NCBI GenBank assembly: GCA_013002995.1
Contig: JABDLO010000503.1
Span: 1 to 36,861, forward strand
Source of the DNA: Saprospiraceae bacterium
GTDB taxonomy: Bacteria > Bacteroidota > Bacteroidia > Chitinophagales > Saprospiraceae
Direction of reading: 5' to 3'
DNA: 36,861 nucleotides
Shown here: positions 1 to 7,722 of the stretch, in pieces
Layout of the letters: each line of letters begins with the position of its first letter
Position numbering within the stretch: position 1 is the stretch's first letter
The notes under the pieces: generated by a model
What the model saw: only the letters and a program-made list of their open reading frames with translations
The model's database searches: none
What the model was told of the DNA's origin: nothing
Made by a program: the position numbers and the translations under genes

Positions 1-1
1 G

Positions 2-364
2 ATTGTACCTCCATGCCCTCCACCCGATATCAACCTGGAGGATTGGAATAATTCCATAGTCTTAATCAGACAATCCCAGGTAGACACCCTATATCTCACC
101 CATTTTGGCGTTGTAGAAGATAAAGAATCTCATCTTAACAAACTTGAATACATCCTCAATGATTGGGCACAATGGATGAAGACACATGCTGAAGCTAACA
201 CTCCGGTATCAGAGGTTACTCCGCAATTTGAGAAATATGTAGCAGGTCAACTCAGAGAATTTGGATTATCAGGCCAGGCCATCGATCAATACGAAGCGGC
301 TAATCCTTCCTGGATGAGTGTAAGTGGGTTGATGCGGTATTGGAGGAAAAAACTTAATGCTTAA
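2..364 (+). CDS. MBL-fold metallo-hydrolase, C-terminal part (5' truncated by window edge)
   Basis: The reading frame is open from base 2 to a TAA at 362-364, so this is the 3' end of a gene that starts outside the window; the first Met at 176 is internal. The visible 120 residues contain a segment like DTLYLTHFG followed by an acidic helix and a Trp-rich tail (LNDWAQWM). This fits the last beta strand and C-terminal helices of metallo-beta-lactamase-fold hydrolases in Bacteroidota, where the final metal-ligand His sits in an L-x-L-T-H-F-G setting. The substrate cannot be told from this fragment. A weak AT-rich hairpin (382-396) followed by GGCC and six T lies just downstream and could terminate it. 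The family call is moderately sure, the function unknown. Confidence 0.6.
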   Translation: MVPPCPPPDINLEDWNNSIVLIRQSQVDTLYLTHFGVVEDKESHLNKLEYILNDWAQWMKTHAEANTPVSEVTPQFEKYVAGQLREFGLSGQAIDQYEAANPSWMSVSGLMRYWRKKLNA

Positions 365-400
365 AAAGCGCACGATACACAACAATAATATATTGTGGCC

Positions 401-523
401 TTTTTTAACCGCAGAGGGTCACTGAGTTTTTACGCAGTGTATCTCAGAGTTCCATTAAATCAATTAATACTTCTCCTCAGCGATACTCAGTGCCAAACTC
501 CAAAAACTCTGTGGTTTAAAAAA
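401..523. repeat. Imperfect inverted (foldback) repeat of the 'CGCAGAG' intergenic type
   Basis: The tips TTTTTTAACCGCAGAG (401-416) and CTCTGTGGTTTAAAAAA (507-523) are near-exact reverse complements. Inside them, CACTGAGTTTTTACGCAGTG on the left is partly mirrored by ACTCAGTG and AAAAACTCTGTGG on the right, giving a roughly 123-bp foldback. CRCAGAG-type intergenic repeats of this look are scattered in many environmental bacterial genomes. It carries no gene. It could be a MITE-like element or a long structured RNA or terminator. Confidence 0.65.
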
Positions 524-610
524 TGGATAAACTGCTTGATTGTAGCAGAAGAAGAAAATTTTAAATCAATCACCAGAGCAGTATTATTGTGTGAACTGTC
601 AACTAAATTA

Positions 611-652
611 GGCTAAAGGCTAAAGGCTAAAGGCTAAAGGCTAAAGGCTAAT
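611..652. repeat. Heptanucleotide tandem repeat (GGCTAAA)5 plus a sixth degenerate unit
   Basis: Five perfect GGCTAAA units run from 611 to 645, followed by GGCTAAT (646-652). The array ends two bases before the stop codon of the minus-strand membrane protein gene, so that gene's transcript would carry TTTAGCC repeats in its 3' untranslated region. Such heptamer arrays change copy number easily by slippage. Confidence 0.95.
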
Positions 653-653
653 C

Positions 654-1136
654 TCAAACCGTCCCCCGGTTCCTTACTCTCCAGATTGAAACGATCATCC
701 TGATGGGCAACATAATGATGGTCACCATCGCACCCGTTCCAAAGAAGAGCTTCTCATAACGGATATATTTGGCAAGACCGTATTGCTGATCGACACTCAT
801 TCCCCCCATGATGCTGATCAATCCATCCTCGTCAAGAAACCTTTGAAAGTCATACAAGGAATCCATGAAGTAAAAGAACATCGGAATGGGAAGAAATATC
901 AATACCACCTTGATCCAGGTGATGTGGGAAAAAAAGGTATAACGCAACAAGAACATGTACCTCGTAAAAGTTATGAATATCACTATGAAGGCAATATTGG
1001 AAGCGTAAAAAGGATAATCTATTCCTAATCCGGTATAGATGGGTGCCATCAGCAGTAATACAATCACAGCCGTGATCAACCACCAAATGCCCTCTATTTT
1101 CAATAACTCTGTAATATTATAGGAACCTTCTTTCAA
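654..1136 (-). CDS. Hypothetical four-helix inner-membrane protein
   Basis: This 160-residue protein is strongly hydrophobic. Likely membrane segments are at about residues 16-35, 42-65, 73-92 and 130-150, with short polar loops and a basic C-terminus (RNRG). No catalytic motif or known family was recognised. The only available start is a TTG at 1136, because a TAA stop lies four codons upstream and the next Met is inside the first helix. It overlaps the end of the upstream GtrA-like gene by 20 bp, so the two are probably translationally coupled and may work together in the membrane, for instance in modifying or moving a lipid-linked sugar. That role is only a guess from context. Confidence 0.6.
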   Translation of the reverse strand: MKEGSYNITELLKIEGIWWLITAVIVLLLMAPIYTGLGIDYPFYASNIAFIVIFITFTRYMFLLRYTFFSHITWIKVVLIFLPIPMFFYFMDSLYDFQRFLDEDGLISIMGGMSVDQQYGLAKYIRYEKLFFGTGAMVTIIMLPIRMIVSIWRVRNRGTV

Positions 1137-1533
1137 ATGAGTATCGCTTTAAATAAAAATTATAAAAAAATATGACTCCTGTAACAAGAAGTTTGGTGAT
1201 GTATTGATGCTCGCTAAAGAAAGTATTGAGATTAAGCAGGTAAATAAAAAAGGTACCCAATGCTATCCCGCCGATCGACACACCTACACTCAGAAGAAAT
1301 GCATGAATCAACCTTCTATTCAATTGAAAAATGTATTTTTTCTGTAAAGCAAAATTGATGATCATCCCGGTCCCGGAAGAAATGATATTAGAAATCACCG
1401 GATTGAAGACGTTGTTAACCAATGTAAGATATAAACCATAGTCGGTCAGCGTAGCGATCAGTGACGAACTGGCATACTTAACCTTAAGAAGCATTAACTT
1501 CTTTAAGAATGATATTTTATCCTCTTTGGACAA
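1117..1533 (-). CDS. GtrA-like family membrane protein
   Basis: This 138-residue protein has the four-helix layout of GtrA-like proteins. An N-terminal LLKVKYASSSLIATLTDYG matches the family opening, in which a helix is followed by a conserved Asp-Tyr pair. A central N-F-x-x-x-K-K-Y-I-F segment (INFALQKKYIF) matches the family N-F-x-x-x-R-x-W/Y-x-F signature, and F-Y-N-F-Y-L-K-R-Y is the usual last helix and basic end. Family members are linked to flipping or transfer of polyprenyl-linked sugars in cell-surface polysaccharide synthesis. The start given is TTG at 1533; an in-frame ATG at 1497 is a credible alternative that would still keep the first helix. It lies 81 bp downstream of ftsH and overlaps the next gene. 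Confidence 0.75.
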   Translation of the reverse strand: MSKEDKISFLKKLMLLKVKYASSSLIATLTDYGLYLTLVNNVFNPVISNIISSGTGMIINFALQKKYIFQLNRRLIHAFLLSVGVSIGGIALGTFFIYLLNLNTFFSEHQYITKLLVTGVIFFYNFYLKRYSFERRFL

Positions 1534-1614
1534 TATGAAAATGGTCTTGGTACAAAAGTGGACGCAAGATAAACCATTATAGAAGAGTACAGTAAGCTAA
1601 TCCGACTATAAATG

Positions 1615-3573
1615 TTATGAAGCTTCAGACTCTTCAGGTTCTTCTGTTTCTTCTTCTTTGCCAGTCTCGTGAAGCTCCGGTTCCTTGAATGGTCGGGGAC
1701 CGATCAATTCGATAACATCTGATTTCAGAAGCACTTCTTTTTCAAGCAAGGCTTGAGCAAGTTTATTCAGCTCTTCTCGTTTTTCAGTAAGCAGTTCCTG
1801 AGCTCGCACATATTCGCTATCAGCAAGTTTCCTTACTTCCTCATCAATTAGAGTAGCAGTCTCATCGGAATAAGGCTTGTTAAATTGATCTTGCTGCATA
1901 CCATGGAATGATACGTTTCCTACTTTTTCGCTCATACCGTAAATGGCAATCATGCTGTAAGCCATCTTAGTAACCTGATCCAGGTCACTCTGGGCTCCGG
2001 TGGAGATCTTGTCAAAAACGATTTTCTCAGCTGCCCGACCACCCATCGTCATACACATCCTGTCCAGCAATTGCTCTGTACGGGTGATGTATTCTTCTTT
2101 AGGTAAGTACTGAGCATATCCGAGCGTCCCGATTCCTCTCGGAACGATGGTAACCTTAACCAATGGGCTTGCATGCTCGAGGAACCAGCCACAGATGGCG
2201 TGTCCTGCTTCATGATAAGCAATGATCTCTTTCTCTTTAGGGGATATAAGCTTGTTCTTTTTCTCCAGTCCTCCGATCACCCTGTCAAGAGCATAGTTGA
2301 AGTCATCGAGGTCTACTGCACTTTTATTCCTTCTTGCAGCGACTAGTGCTGCCTCATTACATATATTGGCAATATCAGCTCCTGCAAATCCCGGAGTCAT
2401 CTCCGCCAGAGTCTCAGGATTAATAGAAGGACCTGTTTTAATATTTTTTAAATGTACCTTAAAGATGGCTTTCCTTCCTTTCAGGTCTGGCCTGTCAATT
2501 CCAATCTGTCTGTCAAATCTTCCTGGTCTTAACAGGGCATTATCTAAAACATCTGGCCGGTTAGTGGCTGCCATAAGGATCACACCTTTATCAGTACTGA
2601 AACCATCCATTTCCACCAACAACTGATTGAGTGTATTTTCACGTTCATCATTTCCTCCCTGGAAAGCACCTTTTCCACGGGCCCTTCCTATGGCATCAAT
2701 CTCATCGATGAAAACAATACAAGGAGCTTTCTCTCTGGCTTGTTTGAATAAATCTCTTACCCGAGACGCACCCACCCCTACAAACATTTCTACAAAATCA
2801 GATCCTGAAATCGAGAAGAATGGTACTGCTGCTTCTCCGGCTACAGCTTTCGCCAAAAGCGTTTTTCCTGTTCCTGGAGGACCTACAAGCAATACTCCCT
2901 TTGGTATCTTTCCTCCTAAAGCGGTATACTTCTTGGGATTCTTAAGGAAGTCAACTACTTCCATCACTTCTTCCTTAGCCTCGTCCAGGCCTGCAACATC
3001 AGCAAAGGTGACATTGACATTAGAATTCTTATTATCGAATAGGGTAGCTTTAGACTTTCCGATACTAAATATTTGACCACCTGCTCCACCTGCTCCACCG
3101 CTCATACGACGCATTACAAATAACCACAAGGCTACGATGATAAAGAATGGCAACAACCACCCCATCAAAGGGCCTATCCAATTGGTCCTGGTGTCATAAT
3201 AAGGATCAATATCCACTCCGTCATCCTGCAAGTCGGAAATTCGCTGCTGGAACCACTCCAGGCTTCCCACGGTAAATGAGAACTGAGGCTGGTTTAGGTT
3301 GAATCTATTAGGTAGGAGGTCAGGATACTTGTCTTCGAGAACTTCCTGTTTCAGATATACGAATCCTTCATTGTTGTTTCTAACAACAATGATGCTGTCG
3401 ATCTCGCCACCTTTTGCCATTTCCTCCAATTGCCCTACGGAGATTTCTTTGGTCTTGCTGGACAGGGAAACCGAAAGGTTGACTGCCAGAATCGCCAAGA
3501 TAATGATACCGTAAATCCAATATGAATTGAAATTAGGCTTGACAGGCTTTTTATTCTTATTGTTATCTTCCAT
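1615..3573 (-). CDS. ftsH: ATP-dependent zinc metalloprotease FtsH
   Basis: FtsH is a membrane-anchored hexameric AAA+ protease that extracts and degrades misfolded membrane proteins and some regulators. The 652-residue length is normal for the family. Order: first transmembrane helix at about residues 17-37, a periplasmic domain to about 130, second helix at about 138-154, then a Gly-rich linker. The AAA module carries Walker A GPPGTGKT (231-238), Walker B with FIDEIDA (288-294) and the second region of homology [20 protein letters not shown] (336-355). The protease domain has the zinc-binding HEAGH (454-458). The tail is very acidic (Glu-rich from about residue 630). It follows rsfS in the same direction with a 159-bp gap; no exact TAnnTTTG promoter was seen in the gap, so read-through from rsfS is possible. 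Confidence 0.98.
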   Translation of the reverse strand: MEDNNKNKKPVKPNFNSYWIYGIIILAILAVNLSVSLSSKTKEISVGQLEEMAKGGEIDSIIVVRNNNEGFVYLKQEVLEDKYPDLLPNRFNLNQPQFSFTVGSLEWFQQRISDLQDDGVDIDPYYDTRTNWIGPLMGWLLPFFIIVALWLFVMRRMSGGAGGAGGQIFSIGKSKATLFDNKNSNVNVTFADVAGLDEAKEEVMEVVDFLKNPKKYTALGGKIPKGVLLVGPPGTGKTLLAKAVAGEAAVPFFSISGSDFVEMFVGVGASRVRDLFKQAREKAPCIVFIDEIDAIGRARGKGAFQGGNDERENTLNQLLVEMDGFSTDKGVILMAATNRPDVLDNALLRPGRFDRQIGIDRPDLKGRKAIFKVHLKNIKTGPSINPETLAEMTPGFAGADIANICNEAALVAARRNKSAVDLDDFNYALDRVIGGLEKKNKLISPKEKEIIAYHEAGHAICGWFLEHASPLVKVTIVPRGIGTLGYAQYLPKEEYITRTEQLLDRMCMTMGGRAAEKIVFDKISTGAQSDLDQVTKMAYSMIAIYGMSEKVGNVSFHGMQQDQFNKPYSDETATLIDEEVRKLADSEYVRAQELLTEKREELNKLAQALLEKEVLLKSDVIELIGPRPFKEPELHETGKEEETEEPEESEAS

Positions 3574-3732
3574 TAAATCTTATTCCTTCGTGTGTCTAAT
3601 TATTAACGTTTTCTAATTTCAATCGGTTTTATCTACAATCGTGTAATATAAATTTAAATCATCAGATTGTGATATTATTCATTAAGGGTGATAGTTTAAA
3701 CAACATATTACACAGTCTGTTGTGACCTTCAT

Positions 3733-4119
3733 CTACAAATTCTGGTATTCTGTAGATTGTGCATCACTCCACAAGTCTTCAATATCGTAATATTCTCTTG
3801 TTTCAGGATAGAATACATGTACAATGGTATCAAAGTAATCTACAAGTATCCACCTGGACCCTACCACACCTTCAACATGTGAGGGTTTAAATCCAAGGAT
3901 GTCTTTTACTTTCTTACCTATGTTTTCAGAAATGGCTTTAACCTGAGTACTGGAATCTCCTTCACAGATGATGAAGTAATCAGTCGGAGCATCATCAAGT
4001 TTCCTCAGATCTAGTTTTAATATGTTTTTTCCTTTGATATCCTGAATGGCATCAACGATGATGTCATTTATATGAGAGTCAGAATTGAACTGTGGAGATA
4101 GTGCCTGCTGTTTTTCCAA
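3733..4119 (-). CDS. rsfS: Ribosomal silencing factor RsfS (YbeB/Iojap family)
   Basis: RsfS binds ribosomal protein uL14 on the 50S subunit and blocks subunit joining when nutrients are short. The 128-residue protein has the family features: a short helical N-terminus (INDIIVDAIQDIKG), a central strand with D-Y-F-I-I-C-E-G-D-S-S-T-Q-V-K-A-I (family D-x-F-V-I-x-x-G-x-S-x-x-H-x-x-A) and the C-terminal G-S-R-W-I-L-V-D-Y-F-D-T-I-V-H-V-F (family W-x-L-L-D-x-x-D-V-V-V-H-I-F). The His of the usual S-x-x-H is replaced by Gln. It precedes ftsH in the same direction and is divergent from birA, an arrangement common in Bacteroidota. A TACCTTTG element (4154-4161, minus) sits 35 bp upstream of the start. 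Confidence 0.95.
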   Translation of the reverse strand: MEKQQALSPQFNSDSHINDIIVDAIQDIKGKNILKLDLRKLDDAPTDYFIICEGDSSTQVKAISENIGKKVKDILGFKPSHVEGVVGSRWILVDYFDTIVHVFYPETREYYDIEDLWSDAQSTEYQNL

Positions 4120-4123
4120 ATTA

Positions 4124-4131
4124 TATATTTG
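4124..4131 (+). promoter_or_regulatory. Possible Bacteroidota -7 element for birA (TATATTTG)
   Basis: TATATTTG matches the TAnnTTTG consensus on the plus strand, 86 bp before the birA TTG. No clear -33 TTG lies at normal spacing and the region is AT-rich, so a chance match is possible. Confidence 0.35.
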
Positions 4132-4153
4132 TGTTATCTAAAAATTGACCTCT

Positions 4154-4161
4154 CAAAGGTA
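4154..4161 (-). promoter_or_regulatory. Likely Bacteroidota -7 element for rsfS-ftsH (TACCTTTG)
   Basis: On the minus strand the sequence reads TACCTTTG, an exact TAnnTTTG match. Transcription would start near 4147, leaving a leader of about 28 nt before the rsfS ATG at 4119. No clear -33 TTG was seen. Confidence 0.55.
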
Positions 4162-4216
4162 AGAGAATATGCGTTATTATGCATCAGATAGATTCGATTA
4201 CCTGTGATGGCCAGCC

Positions 4217-5005
4217 TTGAATTTCAGAACTTTGAAGTTATCAAAAGCAACCTACATCGGATTTCCACATCTATTTCTGGACGAAGTGGACTCAACCAAT
4301 GCTTATGCATTATCTCTTACATCAAATAGCAATCCAATTGAAGGAACTGCCATATCAGCCGGATTTCAATCTTCTGGTCGAGGACAAATTGGCAGATCAT
4401 GGTGGGGGGAACCGGGTAAAAACATATTTACTTCAGTTATTTTGAAACCATCACATATCCAGGCCGCTGATCAATGGATCATCAATCAATCGGTTTCCAT
4501 TGCAATTGTGAAATGTCTGGAAGCATGGGTTGATAAACCTATTAAAATCAAATGGCCTAATGACATTTATATCAATGACAAGAAGATCTGCGGTATTCTT
4601 ATCCAATGTAATCTTGCCGGGAAAAATATTCAGCATGCCATCATCGGTATTGGATTAAATGTGAATCAGGATCAGTTTCCTGCAGAATTGCCTAATCCAA
4701 CATCTTTGCTGGAAGAAACAGATGAAGAGATTGATATAATTCAATTAAGAAATGCCCTCTATGCGAGCCTGGAAGAGCATTATGGTAAAACCAAAACATT
4801 TGATGCCGTTTCTATAAGGCATCAATACCAGGAATACCTTTACAGAAAAGGTTTGCCGACATCATTTATGAAACAAGGTAAGTCTTTAATAGGCACCATT
4901 ATGGGTGTTGATGAGATCGGAAGATTAATGCTCATGATCAATGGAAGGCAAGAAGCTTTCAACTTTAATGAGGTGAAAATGATTATAAATAAGAAGATAT
5001 TTTAA
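4217..5005 (+). CDS. birA: Biotin--[acetyl-CoA-carboxylase] ligase
   Basis: BirA makes biotinyl-AMP and transfers biotin to the carrier domain of biotin enzymes such as acetyl-CoA carboxylase. The 262-residue protein is the short, catalytic-only type: it has no N-terminal DNA-binding domain, so it should not act as the biotin repressor. Visible motifs are D-E-V-D-S-T-N near residue 24, the nucleotide-binding G-R-G-Q-I-G-R-S-W-W loop near residue 55, K-W-P-N-D-I near residue 113, and G-I-L-I-Q following it, all in family order. A small C-terminal SH3-like domain follows. The start is a TTG at 4217: a TGA lies four codons upstream, and the nearby ATG at 4207 is in another frame. It is divergent from rsfS, and cinA follows after only 5 bp. 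Confidence 0.93.
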   Translation: MNFRTLKLSKATYIGFPHLFLDEVDSTNAYALSLTSNSNPIEGTAISAGFQSSGRGQIGRSWWGEPGKNIFTSVILKPSHIQAADQWIINQSVSIAIVKCLEAWVDKPIKIKWPNDIYINDKKICGILIQCNLAGKNIQHAIIGIGLNVNQDQFPAELPNPTSLLEETDEEIDIIQLRNALYASLEEHYGKTKTFDAVSIRHQYQEYLYRKGLPTSFMKQGKSLIGTIMGVDEIGRLMLMINGRQEAFNFNEVKMIINKKIF

Positions 5006-5010
5006 AAATA

Positions 5011-6252
5011 ATGGATGCAATCATCATAACAATAGGAGACGAATTGTTGATCGGACAGGTCATTGATACCAATTCTGCATGGATTGGAACTGAATTAAAC
5101 GACTTTGGAGTACAGGTTGTAGAACGCATATCTGTAGGCGATGATCATGAAGCCATCATTCATGCACTTGAAGAAGCGGTTGCAAAATCCAGAATCATTT
5201 TGCTTACCGGCGGATTAGGCCCAACAAAGGACGATATAACCAAGAAAGCCATTGCTGATTTCTTCAATGATGAAATGGTATTTCACAATCCTACATGGGA
5301 GAGAATCCAGGGATTATTTAAACGATGGGGACGAGAAACCACTGACGATCATAAGGAACAGTGTTATATGCCTTCAAAAGCTGAACTTTTAAATAATAAA
5401 ATGGGTACAGCTCCTGGAATGTTATTTAGGCATAAAAAATCTATTATTGTTAGTATGCCTGGTGTACCATATGAGATGAAATACATCATGGAGCACAGTG
5501 TTTTTCCGCTCATTCAATCAATGAATGAAGGTCATGAGATCTATCATAGGACCATCAGGACCATAGGAGAAGGAGAGTCCAGATTGGCATTTAAGATCAA
5601 TGATCTGGTGGAAGCTTTACCGGATTTTATTAAAGTTGCTTTTCTTCCATCCTTAGGACAGGTGAGGATTCGTCTTACGGGAAGAGGAAGCAATGTTGAT
5701 CAATTAAAGAAATCGGTAGATCATCATGTAGAGCAGATCAGTGAGCGATTGAAAGAATTTGTTTTTGGATTTGACCTGGAGACAGTAGAAGAGGTTATAG
5801 GAAAGTTGGCCAGAGCCAGGGGAGTCACCATTGGTCTGGCGGAGAGTTGTACCGGTGGAAGTATTTCTTCAAGGATAGTATCTGTATCCGGTGCATCTGA
5901 ATATTATGCTGGAGGTATCGTGAGTTATAGTAATGAAGTAAAGATGTCAGTCCTGGGAGTAAAAGAAACTACGCTTAAAGATCATGGAGCAGTGAGTGAA
6001 GAAACAGTGATAGAAATGGCTCTGGGAGCGAGAAAGGTTTTAGGTAGTGATATTGCATTTTCTATTTCCGGAATTGCAGGCCCTAATGGTGGGACGGCTG
6101 AAAAACCGGTAGGAACGGTCTGGATGGCATGCACGGATGGGACACAGACACAGACTTATTTACTTAAAGCGGGAAAGGATAGAGAAAAAAACATCATATA
6201 CTCAGGCACTTATGGCTTGAATCTGATTAGAAAATACATCATGGCTCAATAA
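5011..6252 (+). CDS. cinA: CinA family protein (nicotinamide-nucleotide amidohydrolase)
   Basis: CinA proteins recycle pyridine nucleotides: the C-terminal domain deamidates NMN to nicotinate mononucleotide, and the N-terminal MoCF-like domain can hydrolyse ADP-ribose-type substrates. The 413-residue length is standard. The N-terminal domain shows I-G-D-E-L-L-I-G-Q-V-I-D-T-N (residues 7-20), L-T-G-G-L-G-P-T-K-D-D (near 65-75) and the M-P-G-V-P-Y-E-M loop near 150. The C-terminal domain begins near 258 and has the family hallmarks A-E-S-C-T-G-G, Y-Y-A-G-G-I-V-S-Y and G-I-A-G-P-N-G-G. It lies 5 bp after birA and 50 bp before the E2 gene, so it is probably co-transcribed with birA. Confidence 0.95.
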   Translation: MDAIIITIGDELLIGQVIDTNSAWIGTELNDFGVQVVERISVGDDHEAIIHALEEAVAKSRIILLTGGLGPTKDDITKKAIADFFNDEMVFHNPTWERIQGLFKRWGRETTDDHKEQCYMPSKAELLNNKMGTAPGMLFRHKKSIIVSMPGVPYEMKYIMEHSVFPLIQSMNEGHEIYHRTIRTIGEGESRLAFKINDLVEALPDFIKVAFLPSLGQVRIRLTGRGSNVDQLKKSVDHHVEQISERLKEFVFGFDLETVEEVIGKLARARGVTIGLAESCTGGSISSRIVSVSGASEYYAGGIVSYSNEVKMSVLGVKETTLKDHGAVSEETVIEMALGARKVLGSDIAFSISGIAGPNGGTAEKPVGTVWMACTDGTQTQTYLLKAGKDREKNIIYSGTYGLNLIRKYIMAQ

Positions 6253-6259
6253 ATAACCG

Positions 6260-6267
6260 TAAATTTG
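6260..6267 (+). promoter_or_regulatory. Likely Bacteroidota -7 element for the E2 gene (TAAATTTG)
   Basis: TAAATTTG followed by CA is an exact and typical TAnnTTTG element, 35 bp before the E2 ATG. Transcription would start near 6274. The usual -33 TTG is not obvious, since the upstream bases are the end of cinA. It suggests the E2-OmpA pair has its own promoter inside the birA-cinA run. Confidence 0.55.
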
Positions 6268-6302
6268 CAGTCCTAATTATTTGAAACCAAATAACCTGAT
6301 AA

Positions 6303-7712
6303 ATGGCAAAAGTAGAATTATTGATGCCCAAAATGGGTGAAAGCATCATGGAAGCAACCATTCTTAACTGGAATAAGAATGTCGGTGATAAAGTGGAAAT
6401 AGATGAAACCATACTTGAAATAGCTACAGATAAAGTAGACTCTGAAATACCTTCTCCTACGGAAGGTGTTATTTCAGAAATATTATACGAGGTTGATGCT
6501 GTTGTTGAAGTGGGAAAAGTAATAGCATATATTGAAACAGAAGGTGAAGAAGCCGTAACTGAAGCATCACCAGCAGTTGCAGATACTCAACCTACAGTTG
6601 GACCTTCATCAAATGGACACCATACCGATGTTCCTGATACACCATCAACACCGCCTACTCCGCAGGTGGATCAGATTCCATATGTCCCACAAGGAGAACC
6701 AGCACCTGCAACAGCTTCAGCAGAAAATAGGTTTTATTCACCTCTTGTGAAGAATATAGCCATGAAAGAAGGACTTAGCATTGAGGAATTAGATGCCATT
6801 CAAGGAAGTGGAGCAAAAGGCAGGGTTACAAAAAGAGATGTATTACAGTACTTGCAGCATAGACAGACCAATGGTGCTATATCAACTCCTCCGGTACATA
6901 CTCAACCGACAGTAGTTACGCCTCCACCTGCACAAGAACAACAACCAGCCCAACAACAGTCAAGACCTGTTTCTGCTCCTGCTATGCCTTCATTTACAAG
7001 TGGAGAGGATGAAATCATCCAGATGGACCGCATGAGAAAGTTGATTGCTGACCATATGGTGATGAGTAAGAAGACGTCTGCTCATGTGACTTCTTTTGTT
7101 GAAGCAGATGTAACTAATATTGTCAATTGGAGAAATGCACACAAAGGAGCATTCCTGCAACAATATGGTGAGAAAATCACCTTTACCCCGATCTTTATGG
7201 AAGCTGTAGTCCAGGCGATTAAAGACTTCCCATTAATTAACGTATCTGTTGATGGTGATAAGATCATTAAGAAAAGAAATATAAACATAGGAATGGCGAC
7301 GGCACTTCCTTCCGGTAACCTCATCGTACCTGTCATCAATAATGCAGATCACCTCAATCTGGTCGGTCTGACAAGGCAAGTCAATGATTTGGCCAATCGT
7401 GCAAGAAATAATAAATTGAAACCAGAGGAGATTTCCGGAGGTACATTTACATTGACCAATGTAGGAACATTCGGGAATGTTATGGGTACTCCCATCATTA
7501 ATCAACCTCAGGTTGCAATTATGGCAACAGGAGCCATAAAGAAAAAGCCAGTAGTTATAGAAACTCCCAGTGGTGATGTAATCGGCATAAGATCAATGAT
7601 GTTTCTGTCGTTATCCTATGACCACAGGGTTGTAGACGGCTTCCTTGGAGGATCCTTCTTAAGAAGGGTTGCTGATAACCTCGAAGCTTTTGATGTAAAC
7701 AGGCCTATTTAA
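6303..7712 (+). CDS. 2-oxoacid dehydrogenase E2, lipoyl acyltransferase
   Basis: This is the E2 core subunit of a 2-oxoacid dehydrogenase complex, moving acyl groups from E1 to CoA on a swinging lipoyl arm. Order in 469 residues: one lipoyl domain (1-78) with the lipoylated Lys44 in T-D-K-V-D-S-E-I-P-S-P; a long Pro/Ala/Gln-rich linker; an E1/E3-binding domain (about 146-187) with S-P-L-V-K-N-I-A and G-R-V-T-K-R-D-V; a second Pro/Gln-rich linker; and the catalytic domain (about 232-469) with H441 and D445 in Y-D-H-R-V-V-D-G. The DKVDSE form is common in Bacteroidota E2 proteins assigned to branched-chain or 2-oxoglutarate complexes. No E1 or E3 gene is nearby, so the substrate cannot be decided. 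The gap to the next gene is 10 bp. Confidence 0.92.
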   Translation: MAKVELLMPKMGESIMEATILNWNKNVGDKVEIDETILEIATDKVDSEIPSPTEGVISEILYEVDAVVEVGKVIAYIETEGEEAVTEASPAVADTQPTVGPSSNGHHTDVPDTPSTPPTPQVDQIPYVPQGEPAPATASAENRFYSPLVKNIAMKEGLSIEELDAIQGSGAKGRVTKRDVLQYLQHRQTNGAISTPPVHTQPTVVTPPPAQEQQPAQQQSRPVSAPAMPSFTSGEDEIIQMDRMRKLIADHMVMSKKTSAHVTSFVEADVTNIVNWRNAHKGAFLQQYGEKITFTPIFMEAVVQAIKDFPLINVSVDGDKIIKKRNINIGMATALPSGNLIVPVINNADHLNLVGLTRQVNDLANRARNNKLKPEEISGGTFTLTNVGTFGNVMGTPIINQPQVAIMATGAIKKKPVVIETPSGDVIGIRSMMFLSLSYDHRVVDGFLGGSFLRRVADNLEAFDVNRPI

Positions 7713-7722
7713 ATATGAACTG

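Larger units (their letters stand above)
365..653. other. Gene-free stretch with repeats
   Basis: No convincing gene is present between the MBL-fold gene and the convergent membrane protein gene. A 73-codon open frame at 395-616 lies largely inside repeated DNA and gives a composition unlike a real protein. The stretch holds an imperfect inverted repeat (401-523) and, at its right edge, a heptamer tandem array (611-652). The rest (524-610) is AT-rich sequence with nothing recognised. Confidence 0.7.

Noticed and set aside
395-616. 73-codon plus-strand frame near the window start
   Set aside because: It lies mostly within the foldback repeat and runs into the heptamer array, with no promoter or family resemblance.
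2297-3076. Two long plus-strand frames opposite ftsH
   Set aside because: They are antisense shadows of the strongly conserved FtsH AAA domain; their composition (Ser/Pro-rich) is typical of reverse-frame translation.
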